From Geodermatophilaceae bacterium (GTDB lineage: Bacteria > Actinomycetota > Actinomycetes > Mycobacteriales > Geodermatophilaceae), in assembly GCA_013696785.1 (NCBI GenBank), contig JACCXW010000390.1, positions 1 through 7,569 of the forward strand: a stretch of 7,569 nt of DNA. The letters are read 5' to 3'. Numbering within the stretch: the stretch's first letter is position 1; each line of letters starts with the position of its first letter. Made by a program: the position numbers and the translations under genes. This document shows, one piece after another, positions 1 to 6,514 of this stretch. The notes under the pieces are model-generated. The model worked only from the letters and a program-made list of their open reading frames with translations. It ran no database searches and was not told the origin of the DNA.

Positions 1-603
1 ATCCATACCCACGTGAACGCCGCACAGTCGGTGACGCCGGGGGTGGCGCGCGCCTCGCGAGCGATGCTGGCGGCGGGCATCAGGGACGTCCGCAACCAGG
101 GCGTCCTGCTCAAGGGCGTGAACACGAGTACCGAGCAGCTGCTCGACCTGTGCTTCGCGTTGCAGGACGAGGCCGGGATCCTGCCGTACTACTTCTACCT
201 CTGCGACATGATCCCGAACGCCGAGCACTGGCGGATCTCCGTCGGCGAGGCGCAGCGGCTCCAGCACTCGATCATGGGTTACCTGCCGGGCTTTGCGACG
301 CCGCGGATCGTCTGCGACGTGCCGTACGTCGGCAAGCGCTGGGTGCACCAGCTCGAGGAGTACGACCGGGAGCGCGGCATCTCCTACTGGACGAAGAACT
401 ACCGCACCGGCATCGAGCTGAGCGACCCGGACGCGCTGGAGCGGCGGTACGAGTACTACGACCCGATCCAGTCGCTGCCGGCGGCGGGTCAGGCATGGTG
501 GCGCGAGCACGCCGGCACTGAGATCGAGGTGGCGATGCTCCGGGCCAACAGTGCGGCCCGCGCCTCCCAGCAGGCATCGGCGTTACTGGTCGGCAGCCAC
601 TAA
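1..603 (+). CDS. kamA: KamA-family radical SAM aminomutase (lysine 2,3-aminomutase-like), C-terminal part
   Basis: The reading frame is open from base 1, so the start codon and the N-terminal radical SAM Cys cluster lie outside the window; about 200 residues are visible. The segment begins with the IHTHVN strand followed by VTP and NQGVLLKGVN, typical of the late barrel of KamA enzymes. By comparison with clostridial lysine 2,3-aminomutase, the Asp of LCDM (205-207) and the Asp of DVP (316-318) match the two carboxylates that bind the substrate amine. The Lys of DVPYVGK (334-336) matches the PLP-binding lysine. The usual Gly-rich stretch before that lysine is replaced by PYVG. The family uses SAM, a 4Fe-4S cluster and PLP to move an alpha-amino group to the beta carbon. 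It is cytosolic. Lysine is the default substrate, but glutamate or another amino acid cannot be excluded. The nitrilase-type gene follows after 8 bases and is probably co-transcribed. Confidence 0.88.
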   Translation: MHTHVNAAQSVTPGVARASRAMLAAGIRDVRNQGVLLKGVNTSTEQLLDLCFALQDEAGILPYYFYLCDMIPNAEHWRISVGEAQRLQHSIMGYLPGFATPRIVCDVPYVGKRWVHQLEEYDRERGISYWTKNYRTGIELSDPDALERRYEYYDPIQSLPAAGQAWWREHAGTEIEVAMLRANSAARASQQASALLVGSH

Positions 604-611
604 CGGCGACG

Positions 612-1357
612 ATGCGAATCGTTCTGACGGCGATGACCTGCCCCGAGGGTGATCTCGGCGGGAACCTCAGGACGCACCTCACGGCCGTGGACGAGGCGTC
701 TGACCTCGGCGCCGATCTCGTGGTCTTCCCGGAGTTTTCCCTCACCGGCTCGGTCGATCCGAGTACCAACGCAGGGCAGGCGATCCGGCTTAACGACCCG
801 GCCGTCGGCGAACTCGCCGCTGCCACCGGCAAAGTGGCCGCGGTCTTCGGACTGGCCGAGCGTGACGGCGACGACTTCTTCGTCACGCAGGTCGTCGCGT
901 ACGGCGGCGTGATCGTCGCGGTCCAGCGCAAGCGCTACCTCGGGGAGGGCGAGGACGGCTACTGCACCGGGGTGGAAACGGCGACCTTCCAGGTGGCCGG
1001 TCGTACATGCGGCCTCGTTGTCTGCGCCGAGGCGGGTGTGGACTGGACCTGGGATGCCTGCGTGCAGGCCGGCGCCGAGGTCATTCTCTTCTGCTCCGCC
1101 CCGGGCCTGTACGGGCGGCGCACCGACAGAGCCGGCTGGCGGGCGGGTCTGTCCTGGTGGGAGACGTGCGGCCTCGGCGATGCACGCTGGCAGGCGCGGC
1201 GGCTCGGCGTGTGGGTGGGCATGGCGACGCAGGCCGGCAGCACACTCGACGAGGACTTCCCGGGCCTGGCTGCCCTGGTGTCCCGATCGGCGACGTTGTG
1301 GCTCGCACCCCCGACTGGCGACCTGGCCGGCTGCTCGTCGAGATCCCGCCAGCTTGA
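612..1357 (+). CDS. Nitrilase-superfamily (carbon-nitrogen) amidohydrolase, frameshifted near its 3' end
   Basis: The ATG at 612 opens a carbon-nitrogen hydrolase domain. The expected triad is present: Glu41 in VVFPEFS, Lys107 in QRKRYL and Cys138 in LVVCAEAG. The family hydrolyses C-N bonds in amides, nitriles or N-carbamoyl compounds through the cysteine; the substrate here is unknown. The frame holds to about residue 224 (LAALVS, ending 1283) and then turns into Arg-rich nonsense, running to a stop at 1590-1592 inside the convergent SDR gene. A normal family C-terminus, GDVVARTPDW then RLLVEIPPA and TGA at 1355-1357, is present in the frame one base back. Adding one C to the CCC run at 1282-1284 restores a protein of about 248 residues, a normal length for the family. 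The cause is a real single-base deletion or a sequencing error. As written, the DNA encodes 326 residues (612-1592) with an unnatural tail. The gene starts 8 bases after kamA without an obvious Shine-Dalgarno site. Confidence 0.82.
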
Positions 1358-1388
1358 TCGGCTGCTCCTCGAGATCCCACCAGCCTGG
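1328..1388 (+). repeat. Imperfect 31-base-period tandem duplication of the nitrilase gene's 3' end
   Basis: The stretch 1328-1357, encoding RLLVEIPPA and the stop, is repeated at 1359-1388 with a period of 31 bases. The two 30-base copies differ at four positions: GTC to CTC, CCG to CCA, GCT to GCC, and the stop TGA to TGG. The second copy thus reads RLLLEIPPAW without a stop. Because 31 is not a multiple of three, the second copy lies in the same frame as the 5' part of the gene, which is the frame left by the upstream one-base loss. Similarity to the left of 1328 fades quickly. Confidence 0.8.
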
Positions 1389-1393
1389 GACTC
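1371..1393. terminator. Candidate hairpin between convergent genes
   Basis: GAG-A-TCCCA (1371-1379) pairs with TGGGACTC (1386-1393) around the loop CCAGCC, giving eight base pairs with one bulged A. It lies in the 41-base gap between the intended nitrilase stop (1357) and the SDR stop (1399), where a shared terminator would be expected. No T tract follows on either strand, so it is at best a weak or factor-assisted terminator. It is formed by the second repeat copy; the first copy cannot form it. Confidence 0.35.
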
Positions 1394-1398
1394 GCGGC

Positions 1399-2181
1399 TC
1401 AGGCCCCCTGGCCGAGGTTGCGCATCAGGCCGCCGTCCATCACGTAGGTGGCACCGGTCACGTAGTCGGCGTCGCTGGAGGCCAGGAAGACCGCGAGCCG
1501 TGCGATCTCCGAGGGCTGGGCAGCCCGTTTCCACGGGATGCTCTGGACCTGCTCCTCCAATAGTTCCGGATCGTCGATGGCCGGCTGGTTGAACGGCGTG
1601 AGGACCATCCCCGGGGCGAGGCTGTTGACGTTGATCTTCAGCGGCGCCAACTCGAGGGCGAGGGTGCGGGTCAGCATTCGTACGGCGCCTTTGGAGCAGT
1701 CGTAGTCGGCGCCGCCGGCATTGGGGATGTCCTCGTGCACCGATGTGACGTTGATGATCTTGCCCTCGCCGCCCGCTGCCTTGCGCAGCTGGACGAAGCG
1801 GCGGCAGCAGAAGAACGGACCGTAGACGTTGGTGCGGATGGCCTTGTCCCAGGTCTCGGTGGACAGTTCGGCCACCTCTTTGCCGGAGGCGTCGACTCCG
1901 GCGTTGTTCATCAGGATGTCGAGGTTTCCGAAGGCCTGCACCGCCTTGTCGAACATGGACGAGACCTGGTCTTCGTCACTGATGTCGGCCTGTACGACGA
2001 CCGCCCGCCGGCCGAGCCCCTCGACCTCGGCGCGGGTCTTCTGCGCTCCGTCGGCGTCGTTCAAGTAGTTCACGACGATGTCGGCGCCCTCCCTGGCGAA
2101 TTCGACGGCCGTGGCCTGACCGATGCCGGAGTCCGAACCGGTGATGAGCGCTACCTTGCCGTCCAGTCGTCCTGTGGTCAC
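1399..2181 (-). CDS. SDR-family oxidoreductase, glucose 1-dehydrogenase-like
   Basis: A classical short-chain dehydrogenase of 260 residues. The Rossmann nucleotide motif TGSDSGIG is at 14-21 and NNAG at 92-95; the catalytic tetrad is Asn118, Ser147, Tyr160 and Lys164 (YDCSK). The segment TSVHEDIP after the catalytic Ser and the end VTGATYVMDGG closely resemble Bacillus glucose 1-dehydrogenase, as does the length. The predicted reaction is beta-D-glucose plus NAD(P)+ to glucono-1,5-lactone in the cytosol. SDR specificity is hard to read from sequence, so another sugar or alcohol remains possible. The GTG start at 2181 is chosen because AGGAG lies 4 bases upstream and the N-terminus then matches the family; the frame is open further upstream but only as a shadow of the GH15 gene. 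The start overlaps the GH15 stop by four bases (GTGA), which suggests translational coupling. Confidence 0.88.
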   Translation of the reverse strand: MTTGRLDGKVALITGSDSGIGQATAVEFAREGADIVVNYLNDADGAQKTRAEVEGLGRRAVVVQADISDEDQVSSMFDKAVQAFGNLDILMNNAGVDASGKEVAELSTETWDKAIRTNVYGPFFCCRRFVQLRKAAGGEGKIINVTSVHEDIPNAGGADYDCSKGAVRMLTRTLALELAPLKINVNSLAPGMVLTPFNQPAIDDPELLEEQVQSIPWKRAAQPSEIARLAVFLASSDADYVTGATYVMDGGLMRNLGQGA

Positions 2182-4007
2182 GATGCTCCTGATTTCCGTG
2201 TGGTGGATGTCGTCTCGTTGGGTGTGGCAGCTCGGGTGATCCGCCAGGCGGCGTTGATCAGCCCGACGTGGGAGAAGGCCTGCGGAAAGTTGCCGAGCAG
2301 TTCGCCGGTGGCGGGATCGGCCTCCTCGGAGAGCAGTCCCAGATCGTTGGCGTGCGCGCTGGCCCGGTGGAACCATCCGGTCGCCCGCTCGATGTCGCCG
2401 GCGAGGGCCAGGCACTCGACCAGCCAGTAGGTGCAGATCAGGAAGCCGCTGGGGTCGCTGGGCCAGCGGCGGACGAGTCCACCCTCGCCCAGCTGGCGCT
2501 CGATCGCCTCGATCGTCGCCCACATCCGCTCATCCCGGGCGGGCAGGAAGCCGACGATGGGCAGGAGCAAGACCGAGGCGTCAAGATCGTCGGAGCCGAA
2601 GGCGCCGGTGTACGCGCCGGCCCGCTCGCTCCAAGCCTGGTCGAGGATCGCGGCGCGTACCTTGTCGCGAGCCGCTGCCCACCTGCGGCGGTCGGCGGCA
2701 GCCCCGAGTCCCGGTGCCAGCTTGACCGCTCGGTCCAGTGCGACCCAGCACATCACCTTGGACGAGACGTACTGCCGCCGCTGGTCGCGCGCCTCCCACA
2801 TCCCCGCATCGGGTTCGGCCCAGCCGGCTGCAGCCCGGTCGGCCAGGGTGACGAGCATCTGCTGGACCGATTCGTCGAACTCCCCTATCGACTCCTGCAA
2901 GAGGTCAGCGGCGTCCAGCACCTCACCGAGGACGTCGAGCTGTTCCTGCTGCCAGGCCTCGTTACCCACCCGTACGGGTCTGCTGTCGCGGTAGCCCGAG
3001 AGGTGCTCCAGGACGTGCTCGGTGAGGTCGCGTTCGCCCTCGACGCCGTACATGATCTGGACGAGTTCGTCACCAATCCGGCCGGCGGCGGTGGAGAACC
3101 AGTCGAACAGCCGGCTGGGTTCGTCGGGGCAGGCGGCTATCCACAGCGATCTGATCGTGAGGCTGAGGTCCCGGAGCCAGGCGAAGCGGTAGTCGAAGTT
3201 CAGCGCGCCGCCCATCGTCTCGGGAAGCGAGGTCGTGGCGGCGGCGACGAGGGCGCCGGACGGCCGATACGTGAGGCCCTGCAGGACGAGCGAGCTGCGC
3301 CGTACCTCGGCCGGAAAGCGACCCTCGTAGGCCGTGTGCAGGTCCGCCCACGACTCCCACGCCGCCACGGTGTCCTCGATCGTGGCTGCGGTCGCGAAGG
3401 TCGGCACAGCTGAAAAGGCGGGTGTGTAGGACAGCTGGAAGGCAACCGTCTCACCGGCGGCCACGGGGAACGCGGCCCTGACGGCGCCCCCGGCGCAGGT
3501 CAGCGGGACGGGGTCGTTGAGCATGAGCTGGACCGGGCCGCCGCGCGCCTGCACGCCGCCGGCGCACGGTCGCAGGATCGGCTCGGTGCGGCCGTACTCC
3601 ATCCGCGGCAGGAGCGTGCTCAGCATGTCCACCACGCCGGCGTGGCCCCGCACCGTCCGAAGCAGCACATGCGGGCTGGCCAGGCCGATCTCGTGGCCCC
3701 GAGCCCCCGGCGCGAAGGCCAGGGCATCGGTGACGGACACCTCGCCGGTGGCGGTGCGAAACACGGTGCGCAGGACGAGGCTGTTGCCGACATAGTGGCG
3801 CTCAGACTCGAAGTCCGCCGCCGGATGCAGCGCCCAGTGGCCGGCGTCGGGATCCAGTAGCCGCCCGAGAACCGAAGGGGAATCGAAGCGCGGGATGCAC
3901 CACCAGTCGACCGAGCCGGCGCGGCTCACGAGCGCGGCGCTGTGGCAGTCGGACAGGAAGCCGTAGTCGGCGATCGGCGGTTGATGCCCGCTGCGGTTGT
4001 CGGGCAC
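2178..4007 (-). CDS. GH15 family glycoside hydrolase (glucoamylase/trehalase-like)
   Basis: A 609-residue two-domain GH15 protein. Residues 11-230 form the N-terminal beta domain, opening with PIADYGFLSDCHSAALV and SVDWWCIPRFDSP, which is typical of cytosolic bacterial GH15 enzymes. The catalytic alpha/alpha barrel spans about 240-590 and carries YRFAWLRD (273-280). Glu405 in MWEARD is the likely general acid, and a Glu of LLSEEADP (561 or 562) the likely general base, followed by GNFPQAFSH (572-580). The family inverts configuration and releases beta-D-glucose. Mycobacterial relatives include trehalases, while others act on alpha-1,4 or alpha-1,6 glucans; trehalose or a short maltodextrin is most likely here but not proven. 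There is no signal peptide. The GTG at 4007 is the only upstream start, since an in-frame TGA lies at 4013-4011. It is the first gene of a pair with the SDR, which it overlaps by four bases. Confidence 0.92.
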   Translation of the reverse strand: MPDNRSGHQPPIADYGFLSDCHSAALVSRAGSVDWWCIPRFDSPSVLGRLLDPDAGHWALHPAADFESERHYVGNSLVLRTVFRTATGEVSVTDALAFAPGARGHEIGLASPHVLLRTVRGHAGVVDMLSTLLPRMEYGRTEPILRPCAGGVQARGGPVQLMLNDPVPLTCAGGAVRAAFPVAAGETVAFQLSYTPAFSAVPTFATAATIEDTVAAWESWADLHTAYEGRFPAEVRRSSLVLQGLTYRPSGALVAAATTSLPETMGGALNFDYRFAWLRDLSLTIRSLWIAACPDEPSRLFDWFSTAAGRIGDELVQIMYGVEGERDLTEHVLEHLSGYRDSRPVRVGNEAWQQEQLDVLGEVLDAADLLQESIGEFDESVQQMLVTLADRAAAGWAEPDAGMWEARDQRRQYVSSKVMCWVALDRAVKLAPGLGAAADRRRWAAARDKVRAAILDQAWSERAGAYTGAFGSDDLDASVLLLPIVGFLPARDERMWATIEAIERQLGEGGLVRRWPSDPSGFLICTYWLVECLALAGDIERATGWFHRASAHANDLGLLSEEADPATGELLGNFPQAFSHVGLINAAWRITRAATPNETTSTTRKSGAS

Positions 4008-4081
4008 AGCTCAGCGTAAGCCACCCGCTGTGAACCGGGTCGGTGTGGCACCCGCCCGTAATGGGCTCGTAAGGCGCTGCG
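4008..4081 (-). promoter_or_regulatory. Intergenic region with a -10-like element upstream of the GH15 gene
   Basis: This 74-base gap separates the acyltransferase stop from the GH15 start. On the minus strand TACGCT (4018-4013), a TANNNT -10 match, ends five bases before the GTG start, which would give a leaderless or nearly leaderless mRNA. The best -35 is poor (CCGACC, 19-base spacer). There is no Shine-Dalgarno sequence before the GTG. Small hairpins here, such as GCCC/GGGC around 4054-4066, are too short to call terminators. Read-through from the upstream genes is an alternative. Confidence 0.35.
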
Positions 4082-4870
4082 TCAGCCCGCCGGATCAGGG
4101 TCGACGGGCTTCTCCCGAGGCGTGGCCATGCTCCGGTCGTTGGCGATCTTGCCGTCGAGGACGGCGGCCTCGGCCGGCGTCGGCGCGGTACCGCCCAGCT
4201 CCGCGGGCAGCCACCACAGGTCGCCCGGCTTGTCGGGCGGGTCCGGGTAGCGGGCCAGGGTGTCCGCGAGCAGCTCCGCCATGCGCGTGTGCAATTGCAG
4301 GGTCAGCGTGCCCGCCTTGTCCGTCGGCCCGGCCTGAATCGGCTCCCCCACCGTGATCATGATGGTCCGCCGCCGCCGCAGACTGCGCCGCCCGCCCTTG
4401 GTGAGGATCCGCTGCCCACCCCAGGTGATCATCGGGATGATCGGTACCCCGGCGTCGATCGCCATTCTGGCGGCGCCGAGTTTGAAGCTCTTGAGCACGA
4501 ACGATTGGCTGATGGTGGCCTCGGGGAACAATCCGACCACCTCACCGGCTCGCAACGCCCGTACCGCCGCGGCGAACGCCTGCGCACCGGCCGCCCGGTC
4601 GACGGGGATGTGGTGCATGCCGCGCATCAGCGGGCCTACCCAGCGGTTTTTGAACACGGCGTCCTTGGCCATGAACCGGACCAGGCGGTGCGAGTGCAGC
4701 GCGGCGAACCCGCAGAGCGTGAAGTCCAGGTAGCTGACGTGGTTGCTGGCGAGCACGGCGCCGCCGGTCTTCGGGATGTGCTGGGCGCCGACGATCTGCC
4801 AGCGCAACCCGAGCAGCCGGAAGACGATCTTGGCCAGGCCGATCACCGGCGGGTACACCCGATCCGTCAC
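4082..4870 (-). CDS. PlsC-like 1-acylglycerol-3-phosphate O-acyltransferase family protein
   Basis: A 262-residue lysophospholipid acyltransferase-type protein. Block I is NHVSYLD (43-49) with catalytic His44 and Asp49. Block II lies in 74-92 (KNRW to IPVDR). Block III is FPEATIS (115-121), the variant common in actinobacteria in place of FPEGT. Block IV is GVPIIPMITWG (141-151). Such enzymes transfer an acyl chain from acyl-CoA or acyl-carrier protein to lysophosphatidate or a related lipid acceptor at the inner face of the membrane. Residues 8-20 are moderately hydrophobic and may form a membrane contact. The tail after about 210 is Pro- and charge-rich, probably disordered and lineage-specific. 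The GTG at 4870 is the furthest start because an in-frame TGA follows at 4876-4874; GTG at 4858 is an alternative. It lies 33 bases behind the Lrp gene and has its own promoter candidate. Confidence 0.88.
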   Translation of the reverse strand: MTDRVYPPVIGLAKIVFRLLGLRWQIVGAQHIPKTGGAVLASNHVSYLDFTLCGFAALHSHRLVRFMAKDAVFKNRWVGPLMRGMHHIPVDRAAGAQAFAAAVRALRAGEVVGLFPEATISQSFVLKSFKLGAARMAIDAGVPIIPMITWGGQRILTKGGRRSLRRRRTIMITVGEPIQAGPTDKAGTLTLQLHTRMAELLADTLARYPDPPDKPGDLWWLPAELGGTAPTPAEAAVLDGKIANDRSMATPREKPVDPDPAG

Positions 4871-4877
4871 CGCTCAG

Positions 4878-4907
4878 ACCCTAGCGGCGCAGCTGCTCGA
4901 CGGTCAG
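4878..4907 (-). promoter_or_regulatory. Promoter candidate for the acyltransferase gene (leaderless)
   Basis: On the minus strand CTGACC (4907-4902) and TAGGGT (4883-4878) match -35 and -10 elements of a housekeeping actinobacterial promoter with an 18-base spacer. The -10 ends seven bases before the GTG at 4870, so transcription would begin on or next to the start codon. There is no Shine-Dalgarno sequence, which fits leaderless translation. The -35 overlaps the stop codon of the Lrp gene. It is the best promoter match in the window. Confidence 0.6.
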
Positions 4908-5347
4908 CCGACCGGACGATCCTCGAACGGGATGGACAGCACCACGGTGGTGTGGGTGGACACGCCCGCCGCCGCCCGGATGTCCTGGAGCAGCCCCTCC
5001 AGCGCGACCGGACTGGCGACCCGCACCTTGAGGATGTAGCTCTCCACCCCGGCCACCGAGTAGCAGGCCTCGATTGCGCTCAGGTGAGCCAGCCGCTCCG
5101 GCGCATCATCCGGCGCGGACGAATCGTTCGGATGGATCGAGACGAACGCGGTCAGCGGTAGCCCTAGCGCGTCCGGATCCACCCGGGCGGCGTACCCGCG
5201 GATCGCCCCCCGCGCCTCCAACCGGCGCACCCGCTGGTGGACGGCGGAGACGGACAGGCCGACCCGCTCGGCCAGGTCGGTGTAGCTGAGCCGGCCGTCC
5301 TCGCTGAGCACCCGGAGGATCTGCCGGTCGGTGTCCTCCGCATTCAC
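4904..5347 (-). CDS. Lrp/AsnC family transcriptional regulator
   Basis: A 147-residue protein with the two Lrp/AsnC domains. The N-terminal helix-turn-helix covers about 6-45, with LSYTDLAERVGLS (20-32) leading into the recognition helix SAVHQRVRRLE. The RAM ligand-binding domain covers about 65-142, with SVAGVESYILKV (97-108) and a late strand THTTVVLSIPFE. Members form dimers and higher oligomers, bind DNA and respond to amino acids; the ligand is unknown. The start is taken as GTG at 5347, with GAGG nine bases upstream. The gene follows the M24 peptidase by 15 bases, so the two are probably one operon. It may control its own operon and neighbours, possibly through the inverted repeat upstream of the peptidase gene, but that is inference. 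Confidence 0.92.
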   Translation of the reverse strand: MNAEDTDRQILRVLSEDGRLSYTDLAERVGLSVSAVHQRVRRLEARGAIRGYAARVDPDALGLPLTAFVSIHPNDSSAPDDAPERLAHLSAIEACYSVAGVESYILKVRVASPVALEGLLQDIRAAAGVSTHTTVVLSIPFEDRPVG

Positions 5348-5362
5348 TGGTCGGGGCCTCGC

Positions 5363-6490
5363 TCAGCCCGGCAGGACGACGAGGTCGCGGCCGATCACGT
5401 TGAGCGGGTCGACCCCGTCCGCGGTACAGACCACGATGTCCTCGATCCGCGCACCGTTGCGGCCCGGCAGGTAGATCCCCGGTTCGATCGAGAACGCCAT
5501 ACCGGGCCGTAGCGGCTCGCTGTTGCCGGCCACGATGTACGGCTCCTCGTGGCCCTCCAGTCCGATTCCGTGCCCGGTGCGGTGGATGAAGAACTCGCCG
5601 TAGCCGCCGGCTGTGATGACGTCACGAGCGGCGGCGTCCACCTCATGCGGTGTGACGCCTGGACGCACCGCGGCGGTGCTGGCCTGCTGGGCGGCGAGCA
5701 GCACGGCGTAGTAGTCGGCGACCTCGCCCGGCGCCGGTCCTCCGCACACGTAGGTCCTGGTGTTGTCGGAGCAGTACCCGTCGGCCGTCGTACCGCCGAT
5801 GTCGACGACCACGACGTCACCGGCATGTACGACGCGGTCGGACAGCTCGTGATGCGGGCTGGCGCCGTTCGGCCCGGAGCCGACGATCGTGAAGTCGGCG
5901 CTGACGTGCCCCTCCTGCAGGATCGCCGCGGCGATGTCCCTGCCGACCTCGCGCTCGGTGCGCCCGACCCGCAGGAACTCCCCCATCCGCGCGTGCACCC
6001 GGTCGATCGCCTGCCCCGCCCGGCGCAGCGCCTCCACCTCCGCGGAAGTCTTGATCATCCGCAAGTCACGCAGGACGGATCCAGCCAGACCGAGCTCGGC
6101 CCCGGGCAGGCAGTCTCGCAACCGCAGTACCTGCTCGGCCCACATCCGGTTCCCGACCGCCACCCGCTCCGGTGCCCGGCCGAGCGCCGACCGCAGATGC
6201 GTCCCGACGACGGCGTACGGATCCTCGGTCTCCTCCCAGCCGGCGACGTCCAGATCGAGGCTGCCGGCCGGCGAGGCGGCGACCATGGCCCGTTCCAGCA
6301 CCGGTACGACGAGAAGCGGGTCACCCTCTGCCGGCAGCACGAGGCAGGTCAGCCGCTCGGTGGCGTGCGCGTTGTAGCCGGTCAGGTAGCGCAGGTCCGC
6401 ACCCGGGGTCATCAGCAGCGCGTCGACACCCCCGCGCCGGGCAGCATCGCGGGCGGTGGTCAGCCGGTCATCGGGATAGAGCGAGCTCAT
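5363..6490 (-). CDS. pepE: M24B family Xaa-Pro peptidase (PepE/PepQ-like dipeptidase)
   Basis: A 375-residue protein with an N-terminal creatinase-type domain (about 8-145) and a C-terminal pita-bread metallopeptidase domain (about 153-370). All five metal ligands are present: Asp230 (VVVDIGG), Asp242 (CSDNTRTY), His307 (HRTGHGIG), Glu336 (FSIEPG) and Glu350 (ARIEDIV). His303 is in the usual proline-binding position. The family cleaves the bond before a proline, in dipeptides (prolidase) or at peptide N-termini, with a two-metal centre, usually Mn or Co. It is cytosolic, with no signal peptide. The ATG at 6490 fits the family N-terminus. The name pepE follows the mycobacterial gene in the same divergent position beside a 5'-3' exonuclease; dipeptidase versus aminopeptidase activity cannot be decided. 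It is the first gene of a probable operon with the Lrp regulator. Confidence 0.92.
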   Translation of the reverse strand: MSSLYPDDRLTTARDAARRGGVDALLMTPGADLRYLTGYNAHATERLTCLVLPAEGDPLLVVPVLERAMVAASPAGSLDLDVAGWEETEDPYAVVGTHLRSALGRAPERVAVGNRMWAEQVLRLRDCLPGAELGLAGSVLRDLRMIKTSAEVEALRRAGQAIDRVHARMGEFLRVGRTEREVGRDIAAAILQEGHVSADFTIVGSGPNGASPHHELSDRVVHAGDVVVVDIGGTTADGYCSDNTRTYVCGGPAPGEVADYYAVLLAAQQASTAAVRPGVTPHEVDAAARDVITAGGYGEFFIHRTGHGIGLEGHEEPYIVAGNSEPLRPGMAFSIEPGIYLPGRNGARIEDIVVCTADGVDPLNVIGRDLVVLPG

Positions 6491-6497
6491 GACGATC

Positions 6498-6503
6498 AGC
6501 CTA
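6498..6503 (-). promoter_or_regulatory. -10 element candidate for the peptidase gene (leaderless)
   Basis: TAGGCT on the minus strand (6503-6498) matches TANNNT and ends seven bases before the ATG at 6490. This is the same distance as in the acyltransferase promoter. No convincing -35 is seen at 17-19 bases, and no Shine-Dalgarno sequence precedes the ATG. Confidence 0.45.
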
Positions 6504-6514
6504 GCGATGGCGCG

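Noticed and set aside
1358..1592. Tail of the nitrilase frame running to 1592
   Set aside because: After the second repeat copy it is an Arg-rich antisense shadow of the SDR C-terminus; treated as a result of the frameshift, not a real domain.
2182..2523. N-terminal extension of the SDR frame to 2523
   Set aside because: It is Arg/Pro-rich, lies wholly within the GH15 coding region and has no SDR character; GTG at 2181 has AGGAG upstream and gives a normal family length.
2268..3413. 381-codon open frame on the plus strand
   Set aside because: It is antisense to the GH15 catalytic domain; long antisense frames are common in high-GC coding DNA and no domain is recognisable.
4036..4066. Small hairpins (CGGGT/ACCCG, GCCC/GGGC) after the acyltransferase stop
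   Set aside because: Stems are only 4-5 bp and have no T tract, which is expected by chance in DNA this rich in GC.
4289..5161. 290-codon open frame on the plus strand
   Set aside because: It runs antisense across both the acyltransferase and the Lrp genes and is a composition shadow.
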